A stretch of 20,441 bases of DNA from Desulfovibrio sp. (GTDB lineage: Bacteria > Desulfobacterota > Desulfovibrionia > Desulfovibrionales > Desulfovibrionaceae). Under the pieces are notes generated by a model. The model was given only the letters and a program-made list of their open reading frames with translations. It searched no databases and had not been told where the DNA came from. The position numbers and the translations under genes are program-made. This document shows, piece by piece, positions 13,941-19,916 of this stretch. How positions within the stretch are numbered: position 1 is the first letter of the stretch; every line of letters starts with the position of its first letter. The stretch covers positions 1 through 20,441 of the forward strand of contig JAISNZ010000224.1 of NCBI GenBank assembly GCA_031275955.1, written 5' to 3'.

Positions 13941-15233
13941 CTACCTTCTTGGTTGTCCGTCCAGCAGGGCGCCCACAAAGGCCCGGCTGTCAAAGGGGCG
14001 GAGATCCTCAAGCTTTTCGCCGAGACCGACAAAGGAGATGGGCAGGTTGAAGCGGGAGGCGACGGCGACGGCGATGCCGCCCTTGGCGGTGCCATCCAGT
14101 TTGGTGAGGATGATCTCGTCCGCCTTTGCGGTTTCGCGGAAAAGTTTGACCTGGGCAAGGGCGTTTTGTCCGGAGGTGGCGTCCAGGACAAGGATGACCC
14201 GGTGGGGAGCGCCGGGGTGGCGCCTGCCGAGGACGCGGCGGATCTTGACCAGCTCTTCCATGAGATTGGTTTTGGTGTGCAGGCGGCCGGCGGTATCCAC
14301 AAACAGGGTATCATAGCCTTCGGCCAGGGCCTTGTCCACGGCTTCAAAGGCGACGGCGGCGGGGTCGGCGCCCTCGCCCTTGGCGTAGAAGCCGGCTCCG
14401 GCCCGGCCGGCCCAGATCTCCAGCTGTTCCACGGCCGCGGCCCGAAAGGTGTCCCCGGCGGCCAGCAGAACCTTTTTGCCCTGCAGGACGGCCCGGTGGC
14501 AGAGTTTGGCGATGGTGGTGGTCTTGCCAACGCCGTTGACCCCCACCATGAGGATGACCTCGGGCGGATTGAGGGCGGTGATGCGCCGCGCGGGCTTGAA
14601 GACGGCGCAGAGTTCCTCGCGCAGGGCCTCGCGCAGGGCGCCGGAATCCCGGATGCCTTCCCGCAGGGCCCGGGAGCGCAGGCGTCCGCTCAGGGTCCGG
14701 GCGGCTTCAACCCCTACGTCGGCGAAAATCAGCACCTCTTCCAGTTCTTCCCAGAAGGCGGCATCCAGGATGCGGCCGCCGGCAAAGAGGGCGTCCAGGC
14801 CGAGGGCGATGCGCTCGCGGGTCTTGGCCAGTCCCCGGGAAATCCTGAGCAGGAGACGGCTGCGCTCATCCTCCTCATCCTCCAGATCCAGGGCCAGGGC
14901 CAGACGGTACTGGAGTTCGGATCGAAAATCCTCCAGCCGGGTATATTCCATGCCCTGGAGCCAGGATTGAAAGGCGGAGACAAAGGCCTCGCGCTCTTCG
15001 CCGGGGGTTTCCAGAGCGGCCAGGAGAAGGGAAAGGCGGCTCCAGAGCAAGGGACCGGGGGTCTCCACCCCGGCCAGGACCACATCCAGCCAGACGGAAA
15101 GGCGGGGTTCGGCGGCGCGCAGGGCCAGGGTCAGATCTTCCTCCTCCACGCTTCCGGAGAGAAGGGGCGGCGCGGACGATGTCCGCGCCGCGCCGCCGGA
15201 AAAAATTTTGCCCAGAGAGGAAAAAAAACCCAT
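13941..15233 (-). CDS. ftsY: Signal recognition particle receptor FtsY
   Basis: A 430-residue SRP GTPase that docks ribosome-SRP complexes at the membrane for co-translational insertion. The N-terminal region (MGFFSSLGKIFSGG) has a membrane-targeting look and is followed by an acidic domain (about 28-130), then the N domain. The G domain has G1 GVNGVGKTTT (231-240), DTFRAAA (261-267), G3 DTAGR (313-317), G4 TKLD (377-380) and the closing GLGEKLEDLRPFD (403-415), all typical of FtsY. I chose the ATG at 15233 over a frame starting at 15392: GAGGG precedes the former, and the longer version would translate three stem-loops of the intergenic region. It lies downstream of the PerR-like gene and upstream of lon. 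Confidence 0.95.
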   Translation of the reverse strand: MGFFSSLGKIFSGGAARTSSAPPLLSGSVEEEDLTLALRAAEPRLSVWLDVVLAGVETPGPLLWSRLSLLLAALETPGEEREAFVSAFQSWLQGMEYTRLEDFRSELQYRLALALDLEDEEDERSRLLLRISRGLAKTRERIALGLDALFAGGRILDAAFWEELEEVLIFADVGVEAARTLSGRLRSRALREGIRDSGALREALREELCAVFKPARRITALNPPEVILMVGVNGVGKTTTIAKLCHRAVLQGKKVLLAAGDTFRAAAVEQLEIWAGRAGAGFYAKGEGADPAAVAFEAVDKALAEGYDTLFVDTAGRLHTKTNLMEELVKIRRVLGRRHPGAPHRVILVLDATSGQNALAQVKLFRETAKADEIILTKLDGTAKGGIAVAVASRFNLPISFVGLGEKLEDLRPFDSRAFVGALLDGQPRR

Positions 15234-15261
15234 GCTGCCCTCGTAAGGCGAAGTGGCGATC

Positions 15262-15283
15262 AAAACCGCGGCCGTAAGGCCGC
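15262..15283 (-). terminator. Terminator downstream of the PerR-like gene
   Basis: GCGGCC (15268-15273) and GGCCGC (15278-15283) form a 6-bp stem with a 4-base loop. On the reverse strand it is followed by GG and four T. It is the last of three stem-loops between the regulator gene and ftsY. Confidence 0.5.
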
Positions 15284-15303
15284 TGCGCCGCGAAGCGACG
15301 TGA

Positions 15304-15333
15304 GTCGGCCGAAAACCACGTTTTCCGGCCGAC
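15304..15333 (-). other. Long stem-loop in the perR-ftsY gap
   Basis: GTCGGCCGAAAAC (15304-15316) pairs with GTTTTCCGGCCGAC (15320-15333) with one bulged base and a 3-base loop, giving 13 paired bases. No T-run follows, so on its own it is not a terminator. It may be an RNA-processing or stabilising structure. Confidence 0.5.
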
Positions 15334-15338
15334 GATCC

Positions 15339-15366
15339 TGCGGTAAAAAGTTTACTTTTTCCCGCA
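15339..15366 (-). other. Stem-loop overlapping the stop codon of the PerR-like gene
   Basis: TGCGG-AAAAAGT pairs with ACTTTTT-CCGCA, interrupted by one mismatch, with a 2-base loop inside the stop codon region. It has 12 paired bases and would sequester the end of the coding region. Confidence 0.5.
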
Positions 15367-15756
15367 TATATCAGCAGATCCCCCGCACTCACCGCAGACG
15401 CCGACGAAGATCAAATCCGCCTCCTGCAGGGAAAACCCCGGCACAGGGCCTTCCGGCAGGGGAATGTCCGCCACGGGGGAGAAGACGTCGCCGATTTTGC
15501 CGCAGACGCGGCAGCGCACATGGTGGTGCCGGCGGGTATCGCCGTCAAAGTGTTTCTGCGCGCCAACCCGGTCCAGGCAGAGGATCTGGCCGGAGCCGGT
15601 CAGGAGATCCAGGTTTCTGTAAACCGTTCCCAGGCTGATGCGGGGCAGTTTTTCGCGCACCAGACCATAAATCTCATCCGCCGTGGGATGCGAGGTGAGG
15701 CCTTGCAGGGTTTGCAGGATCACCTTCCGCTGCCGGGTCATTCGCGTCTTGGCCAT
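15352..15756 (-). CDS. Fur-family metalloregulator, PerR-like
   Basis: A 134-residue repressor: N-terminal winged helix (MTRQRKVIL, HPTADEIY, SLGTVYRNLDLL) and a C-terminal metal-binding domain. The structural zinc site is two CxxC pairs, C82/C85 and C121/C124. Aligned by eye to Bacillus subtilis PerR, the regulatory-site ligands are all present: His23, Asp71, His77, His79 and Asp90. Asp90 matches PerR Asp104, where Fur proteins usually have Glu, so a peroxide-sensing PerR role is likelier than Fur. I chose the ATG at 15756 because AAAGGAG precedes it; an ATG at 15834 adds an unconserved 26-residue extension. It could regulate its own promoter and conceivably the Feo operon. A neighbouring ferritin or rubrerythrin gene, which would help, is not in the window. 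Confidence 0.85.
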   Translation of the reverse strand: MAKTRMTRQRKVILQTLQGLTSHPTADEIYGLVREKLPRISLGTVYRNLDLLTGSGQILCLDRVGAQKHFDGDTRRHHHVRCRVCGKIGDVFSPVADIPLPEGPVPGFSLQEADLIFVGVCGECGGSADICGKK

Positions 15757-15937
15757 GGACGCTCCTTTCGCGCGCCCCTCCATCTCCCTTTTCAGGCGCC
15801 GGGAGGGCGCAATGCGTTTCCCGTCAAAAGACAATACAGGGGCCTGCCGCGCGCCCGCCCCGGGACCGCCGGTCAGCGCGCGCGCCAGGATCAGGAAAAA
15901 ATGCCGCGCAAGGAAAGGCCCCGCCAGGCGAAGCCTC

Positions 15938-15983
15938 TTCCTGTTATCAGGAAAGCCTATTGTCAGAGTGGGTAGATTGTCAA
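15938..15983 (-). promoter_or_regulatory. Candidate promoter/operator zone of the PerR-like gene
   Basis: A consensus -35 TTGACA on the reverse strand (15978-15983) has only a poor -10 match downstream. The zone contains a direct repeat ATTGTCA-N10-ATTGTCA on the plus strand (15959-15982) and a perfect inverted repeat TTCCTG-TTAT-CAGGAA (15938-15953) near the expected transcription start. Either could be an operator for autoregulation. Confidence 0.35.
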
Positions 15984-16041
15984 GCCCGCGGTCGGCAGGA
16001 GAAAGAAAAGGCTGAAATCTCTTCCTGAGGTTTGCCCCCTA

Positions 16042-16081
16042 AAACTCCCCCGGCAGGTCAAGCCCCGAACCGGCGGAGTTT
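16042..16081 (-). terminator. Terminator of the membrane-anchored hypothetical gene
   Basis: AAACTCC and CCGG on one side pair with CCGG and GGAGTTT on the other, 11 paired bases with one mismatch and a 16-base loop. On the reverse strand the stem ends in TTTTA. It starts right after the TAG stop at 16084. Confidence 0.6.
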
Positions 16082-16083
16082 CC

Positions 16084-17601
16084 CTACGGCTTGTATTCCA
16101 CGCCCAGAGTAACGCCCTTTTTCTGCATCTCCCCAAGATCAAGAAATTGCAAATCTTCCACGGACAAGGGCGGTTCCGCGCGCAGGGTCACGGACAGCGT
16201 GCCGGAACCCTGCAGAAAGGCTTTCAGGGCAGGGGCCAGACCGGGGACGGCCCGGGCGTCATCCTCGTCGACATCCGCCGCCGCCTCCTCGGCCAGTTGC
16301 CGGAGGATGTCCTCCGGGCCTTTGACGGACTCATCCAGATAGCCCGCCTCCTTCCCCGTCCGGTACTGAAATTCGGCGAACCTTTGCAGGGAACCGGTAT
16401 CCGTGAGGGAAAAGGCCAGGGAACGCACCCGGTAGTCCTCCGCCAGCAGGGCCTCCAGAATATTCCCGGCCTCGCCCAGGAAGAACTCCCCGCCAAGGGA
16501 GACCTTGCCCAGGGATTTTTCCCCCGCGCCGGCGGAAAAGGTCAAATCCGTCCGCCCGCCGTCGCGCTTCAGGGCGCTGCTCAGGTTGCCGGAAAAGAGA
16601 AAGGATTCTCCCGGCTCCACTCCCGCCTCCTCCAGAATGTCCACCAGATCCTCCAGCAGGGGGCCGGGGAGGGAAAGATCGTTCAGGGCGAAGTCCAGGC
16701 CGGCGGCCTGGGTGCCGAAGGAGAGGCTCAGGTTCAGATCTCCCAGGGAGATCTTCTCTCCCCCGACGGGGCTTTGCACTTTCATATCCTGGAAGGTGAG
16801 GCCCTCCAGAACAAAGGGAGTTTTCTCCAGAAGCTTCAGGAAGTTCTCCGGGGTGAAGTCGCCCAGATCGTCCTTTTCGGCGAGGAGGGACAGAACATTG
16901 GGGACGCGCATTTCGCTCAGGCCAAGATGGCGCAAGGAGTATACCTCGCTGCCGAGAGCCCGGATCGTCATGTTCTCCATGTCCATGGGGCCGCAGTTCA
17001 GGACGCCCACGTCCCTGCCCTCCATCTTGTCGATGTGGATGGAGACGGGGCCGAAAGGCGCGTCCATGGTGACTGTATAGTCCGTATAGACCATGTGGTC
17101 CAGGCGGAAGATATCCTCCAGCCGGGAAAGGATCTCCCGAGGAGGAGAGGGGGATTTCAAAGCCTCCAGAATGGAGCCGAGATCCAGGCGGATGCCTTTC
17201 GCGGCCATCTCCTTGATGGTGGCGGTGGATTCCTCCCCAAGGAAGGTGACGGTTAACAGGGCATTGCTGCAAACCAGGGAGTCGGCCAGGGTGGTGAGCC
17301 CTTTGCGCTGTCCGGCCAGAAGATCGAGGCCGGAGGCGGTGACGGTTTCCAGATTCAGGGCATAGTTGAGGCCGATTTTATCCAGGGGGATGTCCCCGCT
17401 GACCTTGGTGAAGACGAGGGAATTGCCGAAAAAGCTGGCCTTCACGCCCTCCGCCCGCAGGCCGATGCCCTCCAGAAAGGCGCGGGCCCGTTCTTCCTGG
17501 CGCTTTTCCCACCAGGGCACGCCGATGAAGGCCGCGGCGGCGGCAACGACCAGCAACGCAACAAGAACAATGCCCAGAGTTTTTTTTGTTGACCCCTTCA
17601 T
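16084..17601 (-). CDS. Membrane-anchored periplasmic protein of unknown function
   Basis: A 505-residue protein with a short basic N-terminus and one hydrophobic helix (about 8-27), which looks like an uncleaved anchor or signal; the remainder would then be periplasmic. The body alternates beta-strand-like segments (LTVTFLGEESTATIKEMA, VYTDYTVTMDAPFGPVSIHIDKMEG) with recurrent Leu-rich helices (ILEALKS, LLEKTPFVLEG). The texture resembles large lipid-transfer or AsmA/DUF945-type proteins, but I cannot assign it. It has two cysteines and no catalytic motif. The ATG follows AAAGGAG. A run of Asp/Glu lies near residue 443-450. It appears to be transcribed alone: a hairpin terminator follows it, and a 164-base gap separates it from tunR. 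Confidence 0.8.
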   Translation of the reverse strand: MKGSTKKTLGIVLVALLVVAAAAAFIGVPWWEKRQEERARAFLEGIGLRAEGVKASFFGNSLVFTKVSGDIPLDKIGLNYALNLETVTASGLDLLAGQRKGLTTLADSLVCSNALLTVTFLGEESTATIKEMAAKGIRLDLGSILEALKSPSPPREILSRLEDIFRLDHMVYTDYTVTMDAPFGPVSIHIDKMEGRDVGVLNCGPMDMENMTIRALGSEVYSLRHLGLSEMRVPNVLSLLAEKDDLGDFTPENFLKLLEKTPFVLEGLTFQDMKVQSPVGGEKISLGDLNLSLSFGTQAAGLDFALNDLSLPGPLLEDLVDILEEAGVEPGESFLFSGNLSSALKRDGGRTDLTFSAGAGEKSLGKVSLGGEFFLGEAGNILEALLAEDYRVRSLAFSLTDTGSLQRFAEFQYRTGKEAGYLDESVKGPEDILRQLAEEAAADVDEDDARAVPGLAPALKAFLQGSGTLSVTLRAEPPLSVEDLQFLDLGEMQKKGVTLGVEYKP

Positions 17602-17622
17602 GTCCGCTCCTTTCTGAATCTG

Positions 17623-17668
17623 ACTTTCCGCAACCGGGTGGATGCGCGCAAGATAAAACTTTCCGCAA
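17623..17668. repeat. Direct repeat upstream of the membrane-anchored hypothetical gene
   Basis: ACTTTCCGCAA occurs at 17623-17633 and again at 17658-17668, a period of 35 bases. It lies 22-67 bases before the ATG at 17601. The spacing would suit a pair of regulator sites; no regulator is known. Confidence 0.4.
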
Positions 17669-17679
17669 GGGGTATCCTC

Positions 17680-17707
17680 TTTCCCCTGTCAGGGGAAGCC
17701 TTTTTTT
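17680..17707 (+). terminator. Plus-strand intrinsic terminator without a plus-strand gene
   Basis: TTCCCCT (17681-17687) and AGGGGAA (17691-17697) form a perfect 7-bp stem with a 3-base loop, followed after three bases by seven T (17701-17707). The orientation is plus, yet both flanking genes are on the minus strand. Confidence 0.6.
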
Positions 17708-17765
17708 GCCCATCCCCGGCAAGGAGCCGGCGGCCCGGCCAAAGCGGCTTCAAGGGGAACCGGAT

Positions 17766-18905
17766 CTATTCGGCGTTGAGAATTACGGAAAAGGCCTTGA
17801 ACATGACCAGGATTTCCCCGCCGGGTTTCAATTCCAGGTTGTCCGCGCTCTCTCTGGTGACCAGGGCGACGACCTTCGTTCCGTCGGCCAGGTCCGTCAC
17901 CACCTCGGCCGCGAGGTCCGATAGGGCGACAGAGGAGATCACCCCCTCGTACTTGTTGCGGGCGCTGGTCTTCAGGCCGTCCTCCTTCCGGGTGAGGATG
18001 ACCCAGGGGGCCTTGACCGTGGCCGTCAGGATCCTGCCTTCGGCCAGGGCGAGGGTGGAGGCGCTCTCCGCCGTAATCACGCTGACCACCCGCAGGCCGG
18101 AGAGGGTGGTCAGCTCCACTTCCACCAGGAGCTTCTCCCGGATCAGGCGGGTGACTTTGCCGCTAAAGGCGTTGCGGGCGCTGGTCTTCATTTTCGTCTC
18201 CTTGTTCAGATACATGTGGACGATACGGCTCGCCGTCTCGTTGGAAACAGGGATATACCCGGCATGTCTGTCCGCGGAGGCCTGCCCCATGAAGGACTGG
18301 ACAGCCCGCAGGGGAACGCCGCCCCGCAGCAGTTCCACAGCCCTGGCGGAGCGCAGGGCGCTGGGGTTGAGCAGGGAGCGGGACAGACCGCATTCCCCGG
18401 CCCGCTCGTAAAACTTGCGGCGCAAATAGCCGGGGTCCAGGCGGAAGACTTTGCCCCGGATGCCAGCGCAGGAAGGCTCTTCCAGAAAGGCCGCCACCTC
18501 GCGCATGACCTCCGCGGGAAACTGCGCCTCCCGGGCATGCGGCCCCCGGACGAAAATAAGGGCGCCGGGGATGTCCAGATCCTTCCGGTCATCCAGGGAC
18601 AGGACTTCGCCCAGGCGCAGGCCGCCGAAACGGATCAGGAGAAAACTCAGCCAGATGCGCCCGCGCGAACGCCTCTGCATGGGGGTGGAAGCCTGCCGGA
18701 ACCAGCGGGAAAAGGCCTCAGTGGCGGCAGCCAACTGCTCCGCGCCCGGACATTTTCCCCCCCCCGCGGCGGCGTACATCTCCAGGGTGGCGACATGCAA
18801 GGACTCCCCCCGCGTCCCGCGGCGCAGCCTTTTCTCCGCGGCGTCGAGCAGAAGACGCAACTCGTCCTCGTCAAGTCCTTCCAGAAAATCGGCGATATCC
18901 TGCAT
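17766..18905 (-). CDS. tunR: TunR-type molybdate/tungstate-responsive regulator
   Basis: A 379-residue fusion. Residues 1-230 are a XerC/D-like tyrosine recombinase fold (GLRLGEVLSL, NPSALRSARAVELL, FMGQASADRHAGYIPVS). Residues 239-306 and 312-379 are two molbindin/TOBE domains, each opening with KTSARN. Of the recombinase catalytic set, Arg97, Arg185 and Tyr217 remain, but the two histidines are replaced (Ser182 for the His of HxxR, Gln208 for the later His), so it should bind DNA without recombining it. This architecture defines TunR of sulfate-reducing deltaproteobacteria, which controls modA and related transporters in response to tungstate/molybdate. Its divergent position to modA supports that role. 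The annotated ATG has only a weak GGGA upstream. Calling it an integrase would be wrong. Confidence 0.9.
   Translation of the reverse strand: MQDIADFLEGLDEDELRLLLDAAEKRLRRGTRGESLHVATLEMYAAAGGGKCPGAEQLAAATEAFSRWFRQASTPMQRRSRGRIWLSFLLIRFGGLRLGEVLSLDDRKDLDIPGALIFVRGPHAREAQFPAEVMREVAAFLEEPSCAGIRGKVFRLDPGYLRRKFYERAGECGLSRSLLNPSALRSARAVELLRGGVPLRAVQSFMGQASADRHAGYIPVSNETASRIVHMYLNKETKMKTSARNAFSGKVTRLIREKLLVEVELTTLSGLRVVSVITAESASTLALAEGRILTATVKAPWVILTRKEDGLKTSARNKYEGVISSVALSDLAAEVVTDLADGTKVVALVTRESADNLELKPGGEILVMFKAFSVILNAE
17955..18190. repeat. Internal duplication of the molbindin domain
   Basis: The same 20 bases (GTTGCGGGCGCTGGTCTTCA on the plus strand) occur at 17955-17974 and 18171-18190, 216 bases (72 codons) apart. 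They encode KTSARN at the start of each TOBE domain. Identity at the nucleotide level shows strong conservation or recent conversion of this motif. Confidence 0.85.
18189..18203 (-). promoter_or_regulatory. Internal ribosome-binding site and ATG inside tunR
   Basis: AAGGAG (18198-18203) lies six bases before an in-frame ATG (18191-18189), codon 239 of tunR. Translation from here gives a 141-residue protein starting MKTSARN, the usual opening of free molbindins. The site is stronger than the one at the tunR start. Confidence 0.6.
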
Positions 18906-18913
18906 GCGCTTTC

Positions 18914-18950
18914 CCGGGTGAAATGATCATTTGCTCTAGCATCAACCCGG
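18914..18950. promoter_or_regulatory. Inverted repeats just upstream of tunR
   Basis: A perfect 12-bp palindrome AAATGATCATTT (18921-18932) lies 16-27 bases before the tunR ATG. It is flanked by CCGGGT (18914-18919) and ACCCGG (18945-18950). The position would suit autoregulation of tunR; no clear -35/-10 pair is visible for this gene. Confidence 0.35.
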
Positions 18951-18955
18951 AAGGA

Positions 18956-19000
18956 GGGCAAGGAGGCACGACTATGAAGAAAAACGTGACTTCCTTGCCC
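18956..19000. promoter_or_regulatory. Hyphenated palindrome at the modA promoter, candidate TunR operator
   Basis: GGGCAAGGA (18956-18964) and TCCTTGCCC (18992-19000) are perfect inverted arms. CACG (18967-18970) and CGTG (18985-18988) form an inner pair on nearly the same centre (about 18978). The right arm contains the modA -35. Two arms around a spacer is what a XerC/D-derived dimer would be expected to bind. Confidence 0.5.
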
Positions 19001-19023
19001 AAACCCCCTCCCGGCCCTATGAG
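18995..19023 (+). promoter_or_regulatory. Promoter of modA
   Basis: TTGCCC (18995-19000), a 17-base spacer, and TATGAG (19018-19023). Transcription would start near 19030, giving a leader of about 65 bases. Confidence 0.5.
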
Positions 19024-19039
19024 AGAATTTCATCGTTCC

Positions 19040-19058
19040 GCCCGGCTTTTTGCCGGGC
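19040..19058 (+). other. Stem-loop at the 5' end of the modA leader
   Basis: GCCCGGC (19040-19046) and GCCGGGC (19052-19058) form a perfect 7-bp stem with a T5 loop, followed by CTTTCCTCC. It would sit about 10 bases into the predicted mRNA. The trailing sequence has too few T for a standard terminator; a stabilising or weak attenuating role is possible. Confidence 0.45.
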
Positions 19059-19095
19059 CTTTCCTCCAGAACACCCAAGCCCAAGGAGTCTCCCC

Positions 19096-19851
19096 ATGTC
19101 CAGAACGCGTCTTTGCGGCCTCACCCTGCTGGCTTTCCTCTGTCTGGCCCCGGCGGCCTTCGCGGGGGAACTCATCGTTTCCGGAGCGGCGAGCCTGACC
19201 AATGCCTTCACCGAGGTCAGGACCGCCTTTGAAAAAAAGAATCCGGGCATTGCCGTCAGCACCAATTTCGCCGCCTCCGGCCCCCTGCTCAAGCAGATCG
19301 AGGAAGGCGCGCCCGTTGACGTCTTTGCCTCCGCCGACCAGAAGACCATGGATCAGGCCCAGGAGAAAAAGCTGATCCGCGTGGAGTCCCGCGTCAACTT
19401 CGCCGCCAATAGCCTGGTGCTCGTTGCCCCGGCCGCCGACGCCCCCTCCTTCGCCAAGGTGGAGGATCTGACGGCCAAGGGCGTGGAGCGCATCGCCATC
19501 GGCAACCCGGAAGCCGTGCCCGCCGGCCGCTACGCCAAGGAGGCCCTGACCCTGAAAAACCTCTGGGAACCCCTCCAGCCCAAGTTCATCCTGGCCGAAA
19601 GCGTGCGCCAGGTTCTGGACTATGTGGTCCGGGGCGAGGTCCAGGCCGGTTTCGTCTACAGGACCGACGCCCTGCAGGCCGGCGACAAGGTGCGCGTCAT
19701 TGAGACCGTGCCCGGAAAGACGCCCGTCACCTATCCCATCAGCATCATCGCCGCCAGCAAGAACCCCGGGGACGCCCAGACCTTCCTCTCCTTCGTCCTC
19801 AGCCCCGAAGGGGCCGCCATCCTGGAAAAGTACGGCTTCTCCAAGCCCTGA
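19096..19851 (+). CDS. modA: Molybdate/tungstate-binding periplasmic protein ModA
   Basis: A 251-residue periplasmic solute-binding protein for an ABC transporter. A Sec signal peptide covers about residues 1-23 (hydrophobic LTLLAFLCLAPAAFA, cleavage likely after AFA). The mature protein starts GELIVSGAASLTNAF, the ModA opening, and Ser33 and Ser61 (NFAASGPLLKQIEEGAPVDVFASAD) are the expected oxyanion ligands. GNPEAVPAGRYAKEAL (136-151) and VRQVLDYVVRGEVQAGFVYRTDA (170-192; key Tyr188) are further family motifs lining the site. The ATG follows AAGGAG. It is divergent from tunR. modB and modC do not follow; the next gene is tadA, so the permease and ATPase must be elsewhere. Molybdate versus tungstate preference cannot be read from the sequence. 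Confidence 0.95.
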   Translation: MSRTRLCGLTLLAFLCLAPAAFAGELIVSGAASLTNAFTEVRTAFEKKNPGIAVSTNFAASGPLLKQIEEGAPVDVFASADQKTMDQAQEKKLIRVESRVNFAANSLVLVAPAADAPSFAKVEDLTAKGVERIAIGNPEAVPAGRYAKEALTLKNLWEPLQPKFILAESVRQVLDYVVRGEVQAGFVYRTDALQAGDKVRVIETVPGKTPVTYPISIIAASKNPGDAQTFLSFVLSPEGAAILEKYGFSKP

Positions 19852-19916
19852 CCCGCTTTCCCGGAGCCCCAGGAACAAGGATTTGCCCAAAGAGGAAGGA
19901 CGCGCTATAGAGACCC

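Larger units (their letters stand above)
15757..16083. other. 327-base intergenic region upstream of the PerR-like gene
   Basis: This is the only gene-free stretch over 300 bases. From right to left on the reverse strand it holds the terminator of the upstream gene (16042-16081), a candidate promoter/operator zone (15938-15983) and a leader of about 180 bases before the PerR-like start. I see no further coding frame with a good start, and no tRNA or riboswitch. Confidence 0.6.

Noticed and set aside
15234..15392. A 53-residue N-terminal extension of FtsY
   Set aside because: It would start inside the PerR-like coding region and read through three stem-loops, while the ATG at 15233 has a good ribosome-binding site and a typical FtsY N-terminus.
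17766..18905. The XerC/D-like gene as an integrase marking a mobile element
   Set aside because: Two catalytic histidines are replaced, molbindin domains are fused, no att sites or tRNA lie nearby, and the neighbour is modA. It is a regulator of the TunR type.
18974..19198. A small plus-strand gene or leader peptide starting MKKNVTSLPK, with AGGAGG upstream
   Set aside because: The ATG lies upstream of the predicted modA transcription start and within the candidate operator, and the frame runs into modA out of phase. The translation is Pro/Ser rich with no conserved look. A longer mRNA could revive it.
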